Source: Lingula anatina (lineage: Eukaryota; Brachiopoda; Lingulata; Lingulida; Lingulidae). From it: a stretch of DNA of 64,000 nucleotides. The first letter of the stretch is position 1, and each line of letters starts with the position of its first letter. The notes under the pieces are model-generated. The model was not told the origin of the DNA. It ran no database searches and saw nothing but the letters and a program-made list of their open reading frames with translations. Positions 24,595 through 35,494 of the stretch are shown in pieces. The DNA is taken from positions 282,015-346,014 of the forward strand of contig NW_019775476.1 in assembly GCF_001039355.2 (NCBI RefSeq), given 5' to 3'. The translations under genes and the position numbers were made by a program.

Positions 24595-26497
24595 CAAAGT
24601 TCAGTTCATAGGAAGGTAGGTCAAAAGTCAATTTCAAGGTCATAGTAAATTTCCAGTATATGACTTCCTATTCAAGTTCAATAGCAACTATGGACCTATC
24701 TCAGCCAGTTTTGGAAATAAAAGGGAAGCAAAATTTGCTAACTTCAATTCATGATAAAAAGTAGGTCAAAGGTCAATTCTAAGGTCACAGTAAATTGCCT
24801 CTAATGACTTCATATTCATGTTCAACAGTAACTGTGGACCTATCTCTGCCAGTTTTGGAGATAAAAGGGAACGGAAATTTGCAAAGTTCAATTCATGATG
24901 AAAAGTAGGTCAAAGGTCAAGTTCAAGGTCACATCTGGATTGCCAGTATATGACTTCCTATTCAAGTTAAATAGTAACTACGGACCTATCTCTGCTAGTT
25001 TTGAAGATAAAAGGGAGCAAAATTTGCCAAGTTCAGTTCATGGTTAAAAGTACGTCAAAGGTCAATATTAAGGTCACAGTAAATTACCTCGTATGACTTT
25101 CTATTCACATTCAATAGTAACTATGGGCGTATCTCTGCTAGTTTTGAAAATAAAAGCATTAAAAAGTTGCAAAGTTCAGTTTATGGTGTAAAGTAGGTCA
25201 AAGTTCAATTTCAAGGTCAGAGTAAGATTACAAGTATATGACTTCCTATTCAACTTTAATAGTAACTATGGACCTATCTCTGCCAGGTTTGGAGGTAAAA
25301 GGGAAAGAAATTAGCAAAGTTCAGTTCATGGTGATAAGTAGGTCAAAGGGCAATTTAAAGGTCACAGCAAATTGCCTCTAATGACTTCTATTCAAATTCA
25401 ATAGTTACTATGGGCACATTTTTGACAGTTTTGGAAATAAAAGGGAACCAACATTTGCAATGTTAAGTTCATGGTAAAAAGTAGGTCAAAGGTCAATTTT
25501 AAGGTCACAGTAAATTGCCTCTAATGACTTCATATTCAAATTCAATAATAACTATGGATATATCATTGCCAGTCTTGAAGATAAAAGGGAACCAAAATTT
25601 GCGAAGTTCAATTCATGATAAAAAGTAGGTCAAAGGTCAATTTCAAGGTCACATTTAGATTACCAGTATATGACTTCCTATACAAGTTCAATAGTAACTA
25701 TTGATCTATCTCTGCTAGTTTTGTAGATAAAAGGGAACAAAATTTGCAAAGTTCAGTTCATGGTTAAAAGTAGGTCAAAGGTCAATTTTAAGGTCACACT
25801 TTGATTGCCAGTATATGACTTCCTATTCAAATTCAATAGTAACTATGGATGTATCTTTGCCAGTTTTGGAGATAAAAGGGAACCAAAATTTGCAAAGTTA
25901 AGTTCATGGTAAAAAGAAGGTCAAAGGTCAATTTCAAGGTCACAGTAAATTGCCTCTAATGACTTTTTATTCAAATTCAAAAGTAACTATGGGCGTATCT
26001 CTGCCAGTTTTGAAAATAAAAGCATTAAAAAATTGCAAAGTTCAGTTTATGGTGTAAAGAAGGTCAAGGGTCAATTTCAAGGTCACATTTAGATTGCCAG
26101 TATATAACTTCCTATTCAAATTCAATAGTAACTATGGGTGTATCTTTGCCAGTTTTGGAGATAAAATGGAACCAAAATTTGCAAAGTAAAGTTCATGGTA
26201 AAAAGTAGGTCAAAGGTCAATTTTAAGGTCACAGTAAATGACTTTAATGACTTCATATTCAAATTCAATAATAACAATGGACATATCACTGCCAGTCTTG
26301 CAGATAAAAGGGAACCAAAATTTGGGAAGTTCAATTCACGATAAAAAGTAGGTCAAAGGTCAATTTCAAGGTCACATTTAGATTGCCAGTATATGACTTC
26401 CTACTAACTTCAATAGTAACTATGGACCTATCTCTGCCAGTTTTGGAGATAAAAGGGAAACAAAATTTGCAAAGTTCAATTCATGATGAAAAGGGAC
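24595..26497. repeat. Satellite: 13 copies of a unit of about 144 bp built on AGGTCA repeats
   Basis: Thirteen units begin near 24615, 24764, 24906, 25052, 25195, 25339, 25483, 25627, 25770, 25918, 26061, 26208 and 26348. The consensus runs GTAGGTCAAAGGTCAATTT, CAAGGTCACA, then a variable stretch, TATTCAA, TTCAATAGTAACTATGG, CTGCCAGTTTTGGA, GATAAAAGGGAACC, AAATTTGCAAAGTTCA. Two subtypes are visible in the variable stretch: A (CAGTAAATTGCCTCTAATGAC) and B (ATTTAGATTGCCAGTATATGAC). They mostly alternate, which implies a dimeric higher-order unit of about 288 bp. Eight units carry an exact AGGTCAAAGGTCA. Confidence 0.92.
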
Positions 26498-27478
26498 TAA
26501 ATGTTATAATTTTGGAGTTACAATAATGTGCCATAAATTTCGTACAGAAAAAATTAATTAAAATAAAGAAAAGGTCATTTTGGTCAAAAATTCTTGAAAT
26601 GGGAGGTGCTCTGAAGTTCCAGATGTTCAAATGTGATGAAATTATGTCATTTTTGACCACAAGTTGTCTGCCTCGCCAAGCATTATGTTTTATTTTTCCG
26701 GAGTTCAAAATTTATTATCCATTACCGTACTGCACATTTTGCTTTCACCACCAATATGTACTTTTTGATACAGCGTAACTCGAAAACCGTATGGAATACG
26801 AAAAACGGAGACCACCTCCAGTGTTGGGCTTTACATGCTCTACAAAATGCAAAAAAGAATGGGTCTCTAGCATTAACGGTTCCCGAATTAGAGACAGTTT
26901 TCATTTTGGTATCTTATGGCCGCTACTCCCGTGAAAATGCACCGATTGACCCCAAATTCACGGAGATGAAAGATGACCCGAAGGGTAACACTTTCCAGTA
27001 ATATTATTGGTTAAGTCTGTGTGGTGTCTGAATAACATCGCAAATAATTTTTTTTTGTAAAAAAATTCGTTTTTTTGAAAATTTTGGCCCGTTTGGCCTT
27101 GAAATAAAGGTCAAAGGTCAAATCCAAGGGCATATTTGAAATCTACACATATGACTTTTGGAAAGCTGTCTGTAGAAATTTTTCCCATAATTCCTTCCGT
27201 AGGGTAGATAATTAGCATTTAATTTTGCCATTTTTGGACAAGGGTGCATTGCAATGAGTGCCACACCTAGACCCCAATACCGACAAAGCCCAAATTTTAC
27301 GTGAAACGAGTTGAGATTATAGGTGACCTAAATCCAAGAGATGGGTATGGGGGCCATTACCGTCTAGGAGGAGAAGCGGTAACGGTAACTTGTCGGCGGA
27401 GCTGCAGGAACCGGCGGAACAATCTGGACGGGACTAAAACCATGTGTACCGCCAGCGCTAACGCTGGTGGTACAATTA
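26498..27478. other. Satellite-flanking stretch with related sequence
   Basis: Segment 26800-26860 (minus-strand reading CRACKAQHWRWSPFFV) resembles 24490-24545 on the other side of the satellite (minus-strand reading FTACQAQDWWWCPFFVWG), so the array lies between related flanks. An isolated AGGTCAAAGGTCA occurs at about 27108. A hairpin, ACCGCCAGCG / CGCTGGTGGT, lies at about 27449-27472. The 81-aa ORF at 26756-27001 has no domain that I know and is more likely part of this repeat than a gene. Confidence 0.5.
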
Positions 27479-28312
27479 ACAGAAAAAATTTAACTGAAAT
27501 CTAAAAATCCTTATCGGAAAATTATTTAAATTGAATACAAATACTAGCAATTTTCTGGTAAAAAAGTAAAGTTTGCAGTTTTGAAAATATTCCGAATGAC
27601 ACATCACTATCAGCATTTTTTGAGATTTTTCAAGGTCTGTGCAAAGACTTCCTCAGTTGTGCTAAAAGGGACTTTTTGGGCTTTTAAACAACATTGATAG
27701 TTGGAGGGAAAACTAATTCCTTTGCCTTGCTGCTGTATCCTGATGAAACCTCAGATCAACTTCATACTTATGTGCAGAATCAAGTCTCAGGCTCTTCAAA
27801 GGCTTCAGGTAGGATTTGGGTCATTTCCAGGATACTGGACTCTGGCTGTACAGGGACATGGTTCACATAAGAACCTAAGACTGAATGTCTTAGTTGAAAT
27901 ATCATATACGACATATGACACGGCATGCTTGACAGGTGACACACATACACACAAGAAAAAAAAAAAAACTCTCAGGTGACAATGTCACTAAACTGACCAC
28001 GCAAGCAAATCTCTCCTGCCCCACAGATGACATATTGTTCATGCAAAGAGAATGGACTCTAGAGTAAATGTCCCCTTGGTCAACAGAATGACCATGACAC
28101 TAAAAATGACTAAACAGGTCAATGCAGGCCTGACAGGAAACAGGCTGACCACATAAAAAAAAAAGGTTAGTCTCAAATTAAAGTTGAAAATCTCACATAC
28201 TAAAAATATAAACAACTTAAAGAAAGAAGAAAATTGCTTGCATTTATCAAAAAATTTTTAGCATGCATGTGTCAAGACTTCAGTTTTTTGGTCATTAATA
28301 AAAAATTGACAC

Positions 28313-28316
28313 TGAA

Positions 28317-28363
<47 letters not shown>

Positions 28364-28366
28364 AAA
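28313..28366. repeat. (AAAT)n microsatellite
   Basis: About 13 units of AAAT, present only in the first copy of the 2-kb duplication. Confidence 0.95.
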
Positions 28367-28714
28367 CAATTTTGCTTATGTTTTCTTTAAAACTGTAATC
28401 ATTAAGTTTTTCTTTCATAAGAGAAATATCACTGCAATCACAAACTGACCAAAAAATGTACTGCTTCATTTTTGTATTATGAATTGTTTTTCACCAGGTG
28501 ATAAAACTGTCACATCAACTTATTCAAACATGCCACTAGACAGGTGTAGTGATTTACCTGGCTTAAATAAAGCTAGTCAATCACCTGGCAGGTTAGATAA
28601 ATGGTTAACCAAATAACCTGTCACTGGACAATGCCACACAATGAGCTGTTTGTCGCCTCAGCCTGTGAAGTGTCACAAACTAGTTTCTGTCTGATTAGAC
28701 AACCAAGCTGACAG

Positions 28715-28735
28715 CCAATTAACAGCTGTATTTAA
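28715..28735 (+). promoter_or_regulatory. CCAAT and TATA-like elements of orphan gene copy 1
   Basis: CCAAT at 28715-28719 and TATTTAA at 28729-28735 lie about 95 bp before the ATG at 28826. The start of transcription is predicted near 28760. The same spacing is kept in copy 2. E-box-type words (CAGGTG, CACCTG, CAGCTG) occur upstream. Confidence 0.55.
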
Positions 28736-28825
28736 GTCCAGCCAAATCATGCTCAACCCATCACTTCTCAACTGCTCTTGAGATAAGTAACAGTATCTTC
28801 TGAGAAATTTTCTTGAGGAAGCAAC

Positions 28826-29170
28826 ATGGAAGAGACATCCATCCCTCCTGTGTTTGTGTCAGATGAGCCAGAGCCTGATTTCTGCACAGCCTATCTGAAG
28901 ATGTACATGGGAAGCAGAGAGGCCACCAGATTGGAGATGCAGGTTTCTCGTCTGAAGAAACGCTATGCCAAAGCTGTGAAGCAACAGAATCGCAAGGCTC
29001 TGTACCAGTTACGAAACAGACTCCTGATCACTGACGGGGTATGGAAGATGTTCCAAGAGTATACCACAAGAAAAGAAGATGAGCTCAGTTATATTCCATT
29101 CTCTGAGAATGACAGCACAGAGCTCTTTTCTTCCTCTGGACTACTTCCCAATGCCAATGGTAGAAGTTGA
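28826..29170 (+). CDS. Orphan single-exon gene, 114 aa, copy 1
   Basis: I do not recognise this protein. It starts MEETSIPPVFVSDEPEPDF in a good initiation context (GCAACATGG). An acidic N-terminus (1-22) is followed by a basic, probably helical segment (about 30-90) with heptad-like Leu/Met/Val spacing (ATRLEMQVSRLKKRYAKAV, LYQLRNRLLITDGVWKMF), then an acidic/Ser-rich tail ending NGRS. There is no signal peptide, membrane segment or zinc-binding Cys. A TATA-like box and CCAAT box precede it, and no intron is apparent. Copy 2 differs at only three residues, so both copies remain open. A small nuclear or adaptor-type protein is a guess from composition. Confidence 0.72.
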   Translation: MEETSIPPVFVSDEPEPDFCTAYLKMYMGSREATRLEMQVSRLKKRYAKAVKQQNRKALYQLRNRLLITDGVWKMFQEYTTRKEDELSYIPFSENDSTELFSSSGLLPNANGRS

Positions 29171-30718
29171 GTGTGCTAAGCAAAATGTGTCAACAAACAG
29201 CCCTTTTCAGGGCTCCTGGCTGAGGTCCATTTGTGGACCTACACATCTTCCAAGAAAAGCTAAACCAGACAAGTTCAATACATAACTTAATACTGATTAA
29301 TCTTCATTCCATAGAAATTAAAATATTTATCAATATTCTGTAATAATACTTTTAGTTGAGGTAAAAAAAAAATGGGCAAAGTAGTGAGCACTCCAAGAAT
29401 GCAGACATCTGCCAAGGTAAAATGTAAATTATAATAATAAATACCAAAAAAATACTAGAAGAGTTGAAGCTGGAGATCTCGAAACTGTAAACAATTAACA
29501 GAAAAATTTAACTGAAATCTAAAATTCCTTATCAGAAAATTATTTAAATTGCATACAAATACTAGCAATTTTCTGGTAAAAAATAAAGTTTGCAGTTTTG
29601 AAAATATTCGAATGACACATCACTATAAGCATTTTTTGAGATTTTTCAAGGTCTGTGCAAATACTTCCTCAGTTGTGCTAAAAGGGACTTTTTGGGCTTT
29701 TAAACAACCTTGATAGTTGGAGGGGAAAACTAATTTCTTTGCCTTGCTACTGTATCCTGATGAAACCTCAGATCAACTTCATACTTATGTGCAGAATATT
29801 CAGAATGACACATCACTATCAGCATTTTTTGAGATTTTTCAAGGTCTGTGCAAAGACTTCCTCAGTTGTGCTAAAGGGGACTTTTTGGGCTTTTAAACAA
29901 CCTTGATAGTTGGAGGGAAAACTAATTCCTTTGCCTTGCTACCGTATCCTGATGAAACCTCAGATCAACTTCATACTTATGTGCAGAATCAAGTCTCAGG
30001 CTCTTCAAAGGCTACAGGTAGGATTTGGGTCATTTCCAGGATACTGGACTCTGGCTGTACAGGGACATGGTTCACATAAGAACCTAAGACTGAATGTCTT
30101 AGTTGAAAGGTGGCACAGCATGCTTGACAGGTGACACACATACACACAAGAAAAAAAACAACTCTCAGGTGACAATGTCACTAAACTGACCATGCAAGCA
30201 AATCTCTCCTGCCCCACAGATGACATATTGTTCATGCAAAGAGAATGGACTCTAGAGTAAATGTCCCCTTGGTCAACAGAATGACCATGACACTAAAAAT
30301 GACCATACAGGTCAATGCAGGCCTGACAGGGAACAGGCTGACCGAATAAAAAAAATGGTTAGTCTCAAATTAAAGTTGAAAATCTCACATACTAAGGCTT
30401 CATTCACATGCAATGTATATTTTCTAAATTCTATTTTCTATTCGCGGTATGCCTTATGATCACGGTCTGTGCCCTTAATATCCCGCGGCGTAATTACTGG
30501 CAGCGCGAGCCAGTTACTATAAGTTACTTATTCAAACATGCCACTAGACAGGTGTAGTGATTTACCTGACTTAAAGCCAGTCAATCACCTGGCAGGTTTG
30601 ATAAATGGTTAACCAAATGACCTGTCACTGGACAATGCCTCACAATGACCTGTTTGTCACCTCAGCCTGTGAAGTGTCACAAACTAGTTTCTGTCTGATA
30701 AGACACCCAAGCTGACAG

Positions 30719-30740
30719 CCAATTAACAGATGTATATAAG
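30719..30740 (+). promoter_or_regulatory. CCAAT and TATA box of orphan gene copy 2
   Basis: CCAAT at 30719-30723 and TATATAAG at 30733-30740. This TATA is closer to consensus than TATTTAA in copy 1, so copy 2 might be the stronger promoter. Confidence 0.6.
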
Positions 30741-30817
30741 TCCAGCCAAACCATGCTTAACCCATCAGTTCTCAACTGCCCTTGGGATAAGTAACAGTAT
30801 CTTCTTGAGGAAGCAAC

Positions 30818-31162
30818 ATGGAAGAGACATCCATCCCTCCTGTGTTTGTGTCAGATGAGCCAGAGCCTGATTTCTGCACAGCCTATCTGAAGATGTACAT
30901 GGGAAGCAGAAAGGCCACCAGATTGGAGATGCAGGTTTCTCGTCTGAAGAAACGCTATGCCAAAGCTGTGAAGCAACAGAATCGCAAGACTATGTATCAG
31001 TTACGAAACAGACTCCTGATCACTGACGGGGTATGGAAGATGTTCCAGGAGTATACCACGAGAAAAGAAGATGAGCTCAGTTATATTCCATTCTCTGAGA
31101 ATGACAGCACAGAGCTCTTTTCTTCCTCTGGACTACTTCCCAATGCCAATGGTAGAAGTTGA
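30818..31162 (+). CDS. Orphan single-exon gene, 114 aa, copy 2
   Basis: Paralogue of the gene at 28826, with the same length, start and stop. Three amino-acid changes are visible (Glu to Lys in GSREATRL, and Ala-Leu to Thr-Met in NRKALYQ), with about three silent changes. The 3' flank is equally conserved, so coding constraint cannot be separated from recent duplication with two copies. Its identity is unknown, as for copy 1. The 5' leader is about 10 bp shorter just before the ATG. Confidence 0.72.
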   Translation: MEETSIPPVFVSDEPEPDFCTAYLKMYMGSRKATRLEMQVSRLKKRYAKAVKQQNRKTMYQLRNRLLITDGVWKMFQEYTTRKEDELSYIPFSENDSTELFSSSGLLPNANGRS

Positions 31163-31702
31163 GTGTGTTAAGCACAATGTGTCAACAAACAGCCCTTTTC
31201 AGGGCTCCTGGCTGAGGTCCATTTGTGGACCTACACATCTTCCAAGAAAAGCTAAACCAGACAAGTTCAATACATAACTAAATACTGATTAATCTTCGTT
31301 CCATAGAATTTAAAATATTTACCAATATTCTGTAATAATGCTTTTAGTTGAGGTAAAAAAAATGGGCAAAGTAGTGAACACTCCAAAAATGCAGACATCT
31401 CCCAAGGTAAAATTTAAATAATAATAATGATAATTACCAAAAAAATACTAAAAGAGTTGGATTCACTTGCGATTGCTATAACTTCTTTCCCTTCGCTAAA
31501 ATGTTGGTCCATAAAATTTTATAAACATCTGTGAATTTTTTTTCAGCCATCTCAACACTTACAAACCAATGCTGATGAAAAAGTAACCTCCTTCATTGCT
31601 GGAGCAAAGTATATATTTTGTTTTTAGTAACTAATTATTGGGCAAGAACTAAGAGGGTAACTGCAAACACCTGAAAGTCACACCTCTCCTCAGTGTACTT
31701 AC

Positions 31703-32472
31703 CAACCCAGAGATTGGACTTATACTCCACATTATGTTCTTTTACTGCCTTTTCTTGGGCTTCAAGAAGCACCTACAATAATTTGAATAATCATTTATTA
31801 TCACTTTATACATTGAAACAAATTCCAGTTTGCATTAAATGAAGATGTTTACGCTTATCCACGTCGTATATCAGGTGAAAAATTATATCACCACATTCCT
31901 GAACAACTGAATCTTTGTTGTATGTTCTGGTGACACAACACAATCTTTTTTTTCTACCAGGTGAAGCACTAGAATCTTTGTTTTGTGGTTACTCGATTCA
32001 CCTTTCCATAGATAATGATGCACATGCACGGTTAACCCATTTCTGCTGGTCGTGGTTGCCTGATGACTAATTGACTGGAAATGGCAGTGCAACAATCTAC
32101 ACCAGAATGCAACATGCATAACAAAGTTGGTGCATGCATGTCATTATCTGGTGAATGACACTACAGAAGGCAAATGACACTACAGAAACTTTGTTTAAGG
32201 CCTACTGAATGACACAAATAAACAGTTTATTTTGGGGTGAAGTCTCTTTTTCCAATCTAGCATATCTAAAAAAATATGACCATAAAAAACTCACATCTTT
32301 CACAATCTGACCACCTTCCCTTTTGTAAAATGTTAACTGCTTCAAGGCATCATCAATACTCATCCCGCGAATCTAAAATAATAAATATTGCAGTATATGA
32401 ATTAAAAATTTTTGCCCAGCTGAGACTTTAATAAGCAACAGTTGATTGATTCAATTTCATCTGAAGATTCAA

Positions 32473-32523
<51 letters not shown>

Positions 32524-32711
32524 AATAATAAAAATTAATAAATAAAAATAAAATAAAAAACAAAATACAGGAAAGGCAAATTGTTAAGCTGGTTACCCAG
32601 CAGTGTCTCTGCAAAAAGGGTCAGTAGACAGACAGATAAGTAGACAGATAAAAACATAAGATGTTGAAACATAAAAAAAAAAAAAACAAACAAAAAAAAA
32701 AACTAAATTTC

Positions 32712-32769
<58 letters not shown>

Positions 32770-33370
32770 TTTTCTTTCAATTTAAATTTGATGGATGGAA
32801 AATTCAAATCCAGAGTGTGGCCAATTTCTGAGCATAAGAACAGTGCCATGATATCTTTTTATTATTTCAATCATATATTTCTCCACCTCCAATGTCCAAT
32901 GCACTTTTTCCATTTGAAAAAAGAAAAAAAAAATTCCCTCAAAATTATGGTTGATCGCAATCATTTGGTCAAATTTGTCTGGCATAATGGTCTGAATATA
33001 TTAGTGTATTAAACATGCTTAATTTGAATCTATATGAACTACCACTCTAGTATTTTTTCAACATTTAAATAACTGCAAAAACGAAGAATAAATCTATCTA
33101 TAGATTTTGCATAAATAAAATAACATAATGAAGAAAATCCAACTCACCAAACAGGCTATATACCACATCTTATCAGGGCTATATTTGATCCTCATACGCC
33201 AGTGGTTAATTTCCTGTAATAAACACGGTTTCAGGTAAGTACTGCTAACGTAGTGTTGAGCATGAAAAGGGAACTGTCAACATATTGTTGCATACACAAA
33301 GGGGTTCAATATGCTGTTGAGACATATATTGTGCAAAATAGTTTATTCCACTCTTTTTTAAAGGGAAATT

Positions 33371-33450
<80 letters not shown>

Positions 33451-34110
33451 GGCAATAAATAATATTTTTTTTTTAATCTATTGACATATCATGCTCACAG
33501 CTGGTCTTCTCAGTTCTCCTTCTTTTTGAGGTGGGTAGACAATTTCATTCATTCGCTTATAGTATGGTGGATCTTTTGCTTGCTTCATAATAGTCTTCAT
33601 TTTTGCATGTTGCTGGTCGCTTGTGTGGAAATAACTGGTTTGTAAAACTGAATTCCCAGCTGCTGCTGATCTGTAAGAAAGCAGTAAATTTATATAAAGC
33701 CAGTCTGTTCCAAAAAGCCTGCTGGCCCTTAGTTCCTAAAAATACTCTGGTTTGAAAACAAAGAGTGGTCATTCACTGAGGAAATTTCAATAATATATAT
33801 AATTCAATTTCAATTATTAAATAATATCAGTCAGTCCTTTTCCAATCAAACTTTCAAACACTGCAAGAAGTTAACACTTCTTGTTTAAAAGTAACTGAAT
33901 GTGAAATCAGATGCGTGTTGTTAAATTTAAAGTGAAACGTTGACATTCTTCTGTGAATTTTACTTCAAAGGTTGTATTCCCCGTACAATAAAATATTCCA
34001 ATATTCAAAAGAACTTTTTAAACCTGACGATCGATTTCTCACCTGCTTAGTGCCAAGTGTCTCGAAAATAACGATGTCGCTGGACGAATTCGTGATATTA
34101 CAGAAGTCAT
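31703..34110 (-). CDS. MRPL22: Mitochondrial ribosomal protein L22 (uL22m), five exons, 3' end missing
   Basis: uL22m lines the peptide exit tunnel of the mitochondrial large subunit. Minus-strand exons in order: 34110-34043 (ATG at 34110), 33670-33499, 33213-33148, 32372-32295, 31772-31703, giving 151 codons plus one base; all phases match. The start MTSVISRIRPATSLFSRH is Arg-rich without acidic residues, as in a mitochondrial presequence. Diagnostic words are NEIVYPPQKEGELRRPA, RIKYSPDKMWYIACL, IRGMSIDDALKQL and VLLEAQEKAVKEHNVEYKSN, matching human MRPL22 in order. The expected last segment of about 55 residues (GRGQ..KRIRYH.RGRFG) is not found downstream, although the last donor (gtaagt) is good. 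Coordinates span all exons. Confidence 0.93.
32475..32535. repeat. (AAT)n / (AAAT)n microsatellite in an MRPL22 intron
   Basis: About 17 AAT units passing into AAAT and AAATAAT units. Confidence 0.9.
32716..32767. repeat. (GT)n microsatellite in an MRPL22 intron
   Basis: About 26 uninterrupted GT units. Confidence 0.95.
33374..33447. repeat. (TA)n microsatellite in an MRPL22 intron
   Basis: About 37 TA units, close to the donor of the second exon. Confidence 0.95.
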
Positions 34111-34771
34111 TTTGTAAACAACATATACATCAAATCTAATAAGTTTGTGTAAATTTGGTAAAAGAAAACCAGTTCATGGTCACATCTTGTCGGGAAGGTT
34201 ACCTGCACTTACGACAATACCATAAAGTACTTGTCAAATTAGTCCAGGGATGTCTTAGTTTTAAAATAACTGTTTTGGCAAAATGTGCGTTATGATATTG
34301 CGTATGAAATCTTACATATCTCTGCAGAGTCAGTAAAAACCTAAAACATTTCCATTTCAATCAAGAGCATGTTTTGCGACTATCGTTATACGGTAATGCA
34401 TTCTCACGTTATGCTGCTTAATATCATCAATATTATAAAATGTTTAGTAATATCTATAATGGTAATATATATAATGAATAAATAGATGTTATTTCTACAG
34501 ATGCACGAAAGAAAAAGAAACTCAAAACACAACTCTATATTTAGATTTTTCAGTTCGCGGAGCTATTAATTGTGTGCGTTCTAGTTATTTGTCTGTTTCC
34601 TGTATAAAACATACGAAAAAATTGTCGCTACCGTTACGTGAACAAGTTACTGGTAAGGTCAGTTTTTAAAACAATTTCTAATTGATGTCAATGGCTTTTT
34701 TTTATTCCACTGAGGTTTATATCTGATGTTCAGTTCTGATATCATTTTATGTATCTACTATCAGTTTTGGG

Positions 34772-34877
34772 AATGGAATGTTTATTGATCATAAAGAACC
34801 TTAACATACAAGGTACAGATCATCGATAGCGTACAAGCAAATATAAAATGGTCACAGAAATACAATACTAGATATNA
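34772..34877 (-). mobile_element. 3' tail of a LINE-like or SINE-like retroelement, copy 2 (inverted)
   Basis: Reverse complement of 22194-22297, ending in the same CAATAAACATTCC. Position 34876 is N in the assembly. Lies between the MRPL22 start and the FBXO38 coding start. Confidence 0.55.
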
Positions 34878-35399
34878 ACATTACTGAATTATACATACTT
34901 CTGAGTATGTTTACGAATTTAGAGCTAAAATTTGCCTTTGGGTGTATGTATTATGACGTTTTGAGTTCATCTTCGGTGCAAATTTTAGAAAATATGACTG
35001 AGCATTGCAAATTCTGTTGTTGATCCCGAAGAACTAATGGATTGCCTACCACGACAAGGATATGGTCATACGTATCATTTGTAGTGGTTCACCTTTTGAT
35101 TGAAGTTCTGGCCATTTATATCAACATTATGATAATCTATACATATTTATTTATTTGTTTGTGCTACAGTATGTTATAGATACCTGTGCTGTCACTGATT
35201 TTACCTTATATGTGAAGGTGTTTATCAATAAAGAATATGCCTAATCTGGCTGCAACTTAAGTTTACTTTAGCTTGGACCTTACGAGTCGTAACGAGCTTG
35301 GCCTGTATTTTGCTCAGTGGCTTATATGTATACATGCTATTAATTGCCAGGAACTTATGGCAGCTAAGACCTGGTAGCACCCTGCGTTACATTATCTTG

Positions 35400-35494
35400 T
35401 AGCACAAAATTCATGCATGGTTAGCACTCCTGTTCACGGTCCCTGATATGAAGCTGTATATAGGAGTGCTAATTAAGGCATGAATTTCGTGCTA
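35400..35494. repeat. Foldback element with arms of about 31 bp
   Basis: The left arm from TAGCACAAAATTCATGC to TTAGCACTCC (35400-35430) pairs with the right arm GGAGTGCTAATT to GAATTTCGTGCTA (35463-35494), with a loop of about 32 nt. Small MITE-type palindrome; no clear target-site duplication seen. Confidence 0.75.

Larger units (their letters stand above)
27479..31440. repeat. Tandem duplication of about 2 kb carrying two copies of a 114-aa gene
   Basis: Copy 1 (27479-29440) and copy 2 (29497-31440) are aligned over most of their length, including promoter, coding and 3' flank; the coding starts are 1,992 bp apart. Copy 2 contains an extra internal duplication of about 215 bp (29590-29800 against 29800-30000). 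The stretch at 28197-28520, with an (AAAT)n tract, is replaced in copy 2 by about 130 bp of unrelated, more GC-rich sequence (30397-30525). Confidence 0.93.

Noticed and set aside
26756-27001. 81-aa ORF next to the satellite
   Set aside because: It overlaps sequence repeated on the other side of the array in the opposite reading sense, so it is more likely repeat DNA than a gene.
29079-29285. 68-aa ORF in the +1 frame overlapping the end of the orphan gene, also open in copy 2
   Set aside because: The two copies are too similar for its openness to mean anything. It starts inside the 114-aa frame and mostly covers the 3' flank.
27479-31440. LTR-retrotransposon interpretation of the 2-kb direct repeats
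   Set aside because: The copies are adjacent with no internal gag/pol, no TG...CA ends and no primer-binding site. Segmental tandem duplication fits better.
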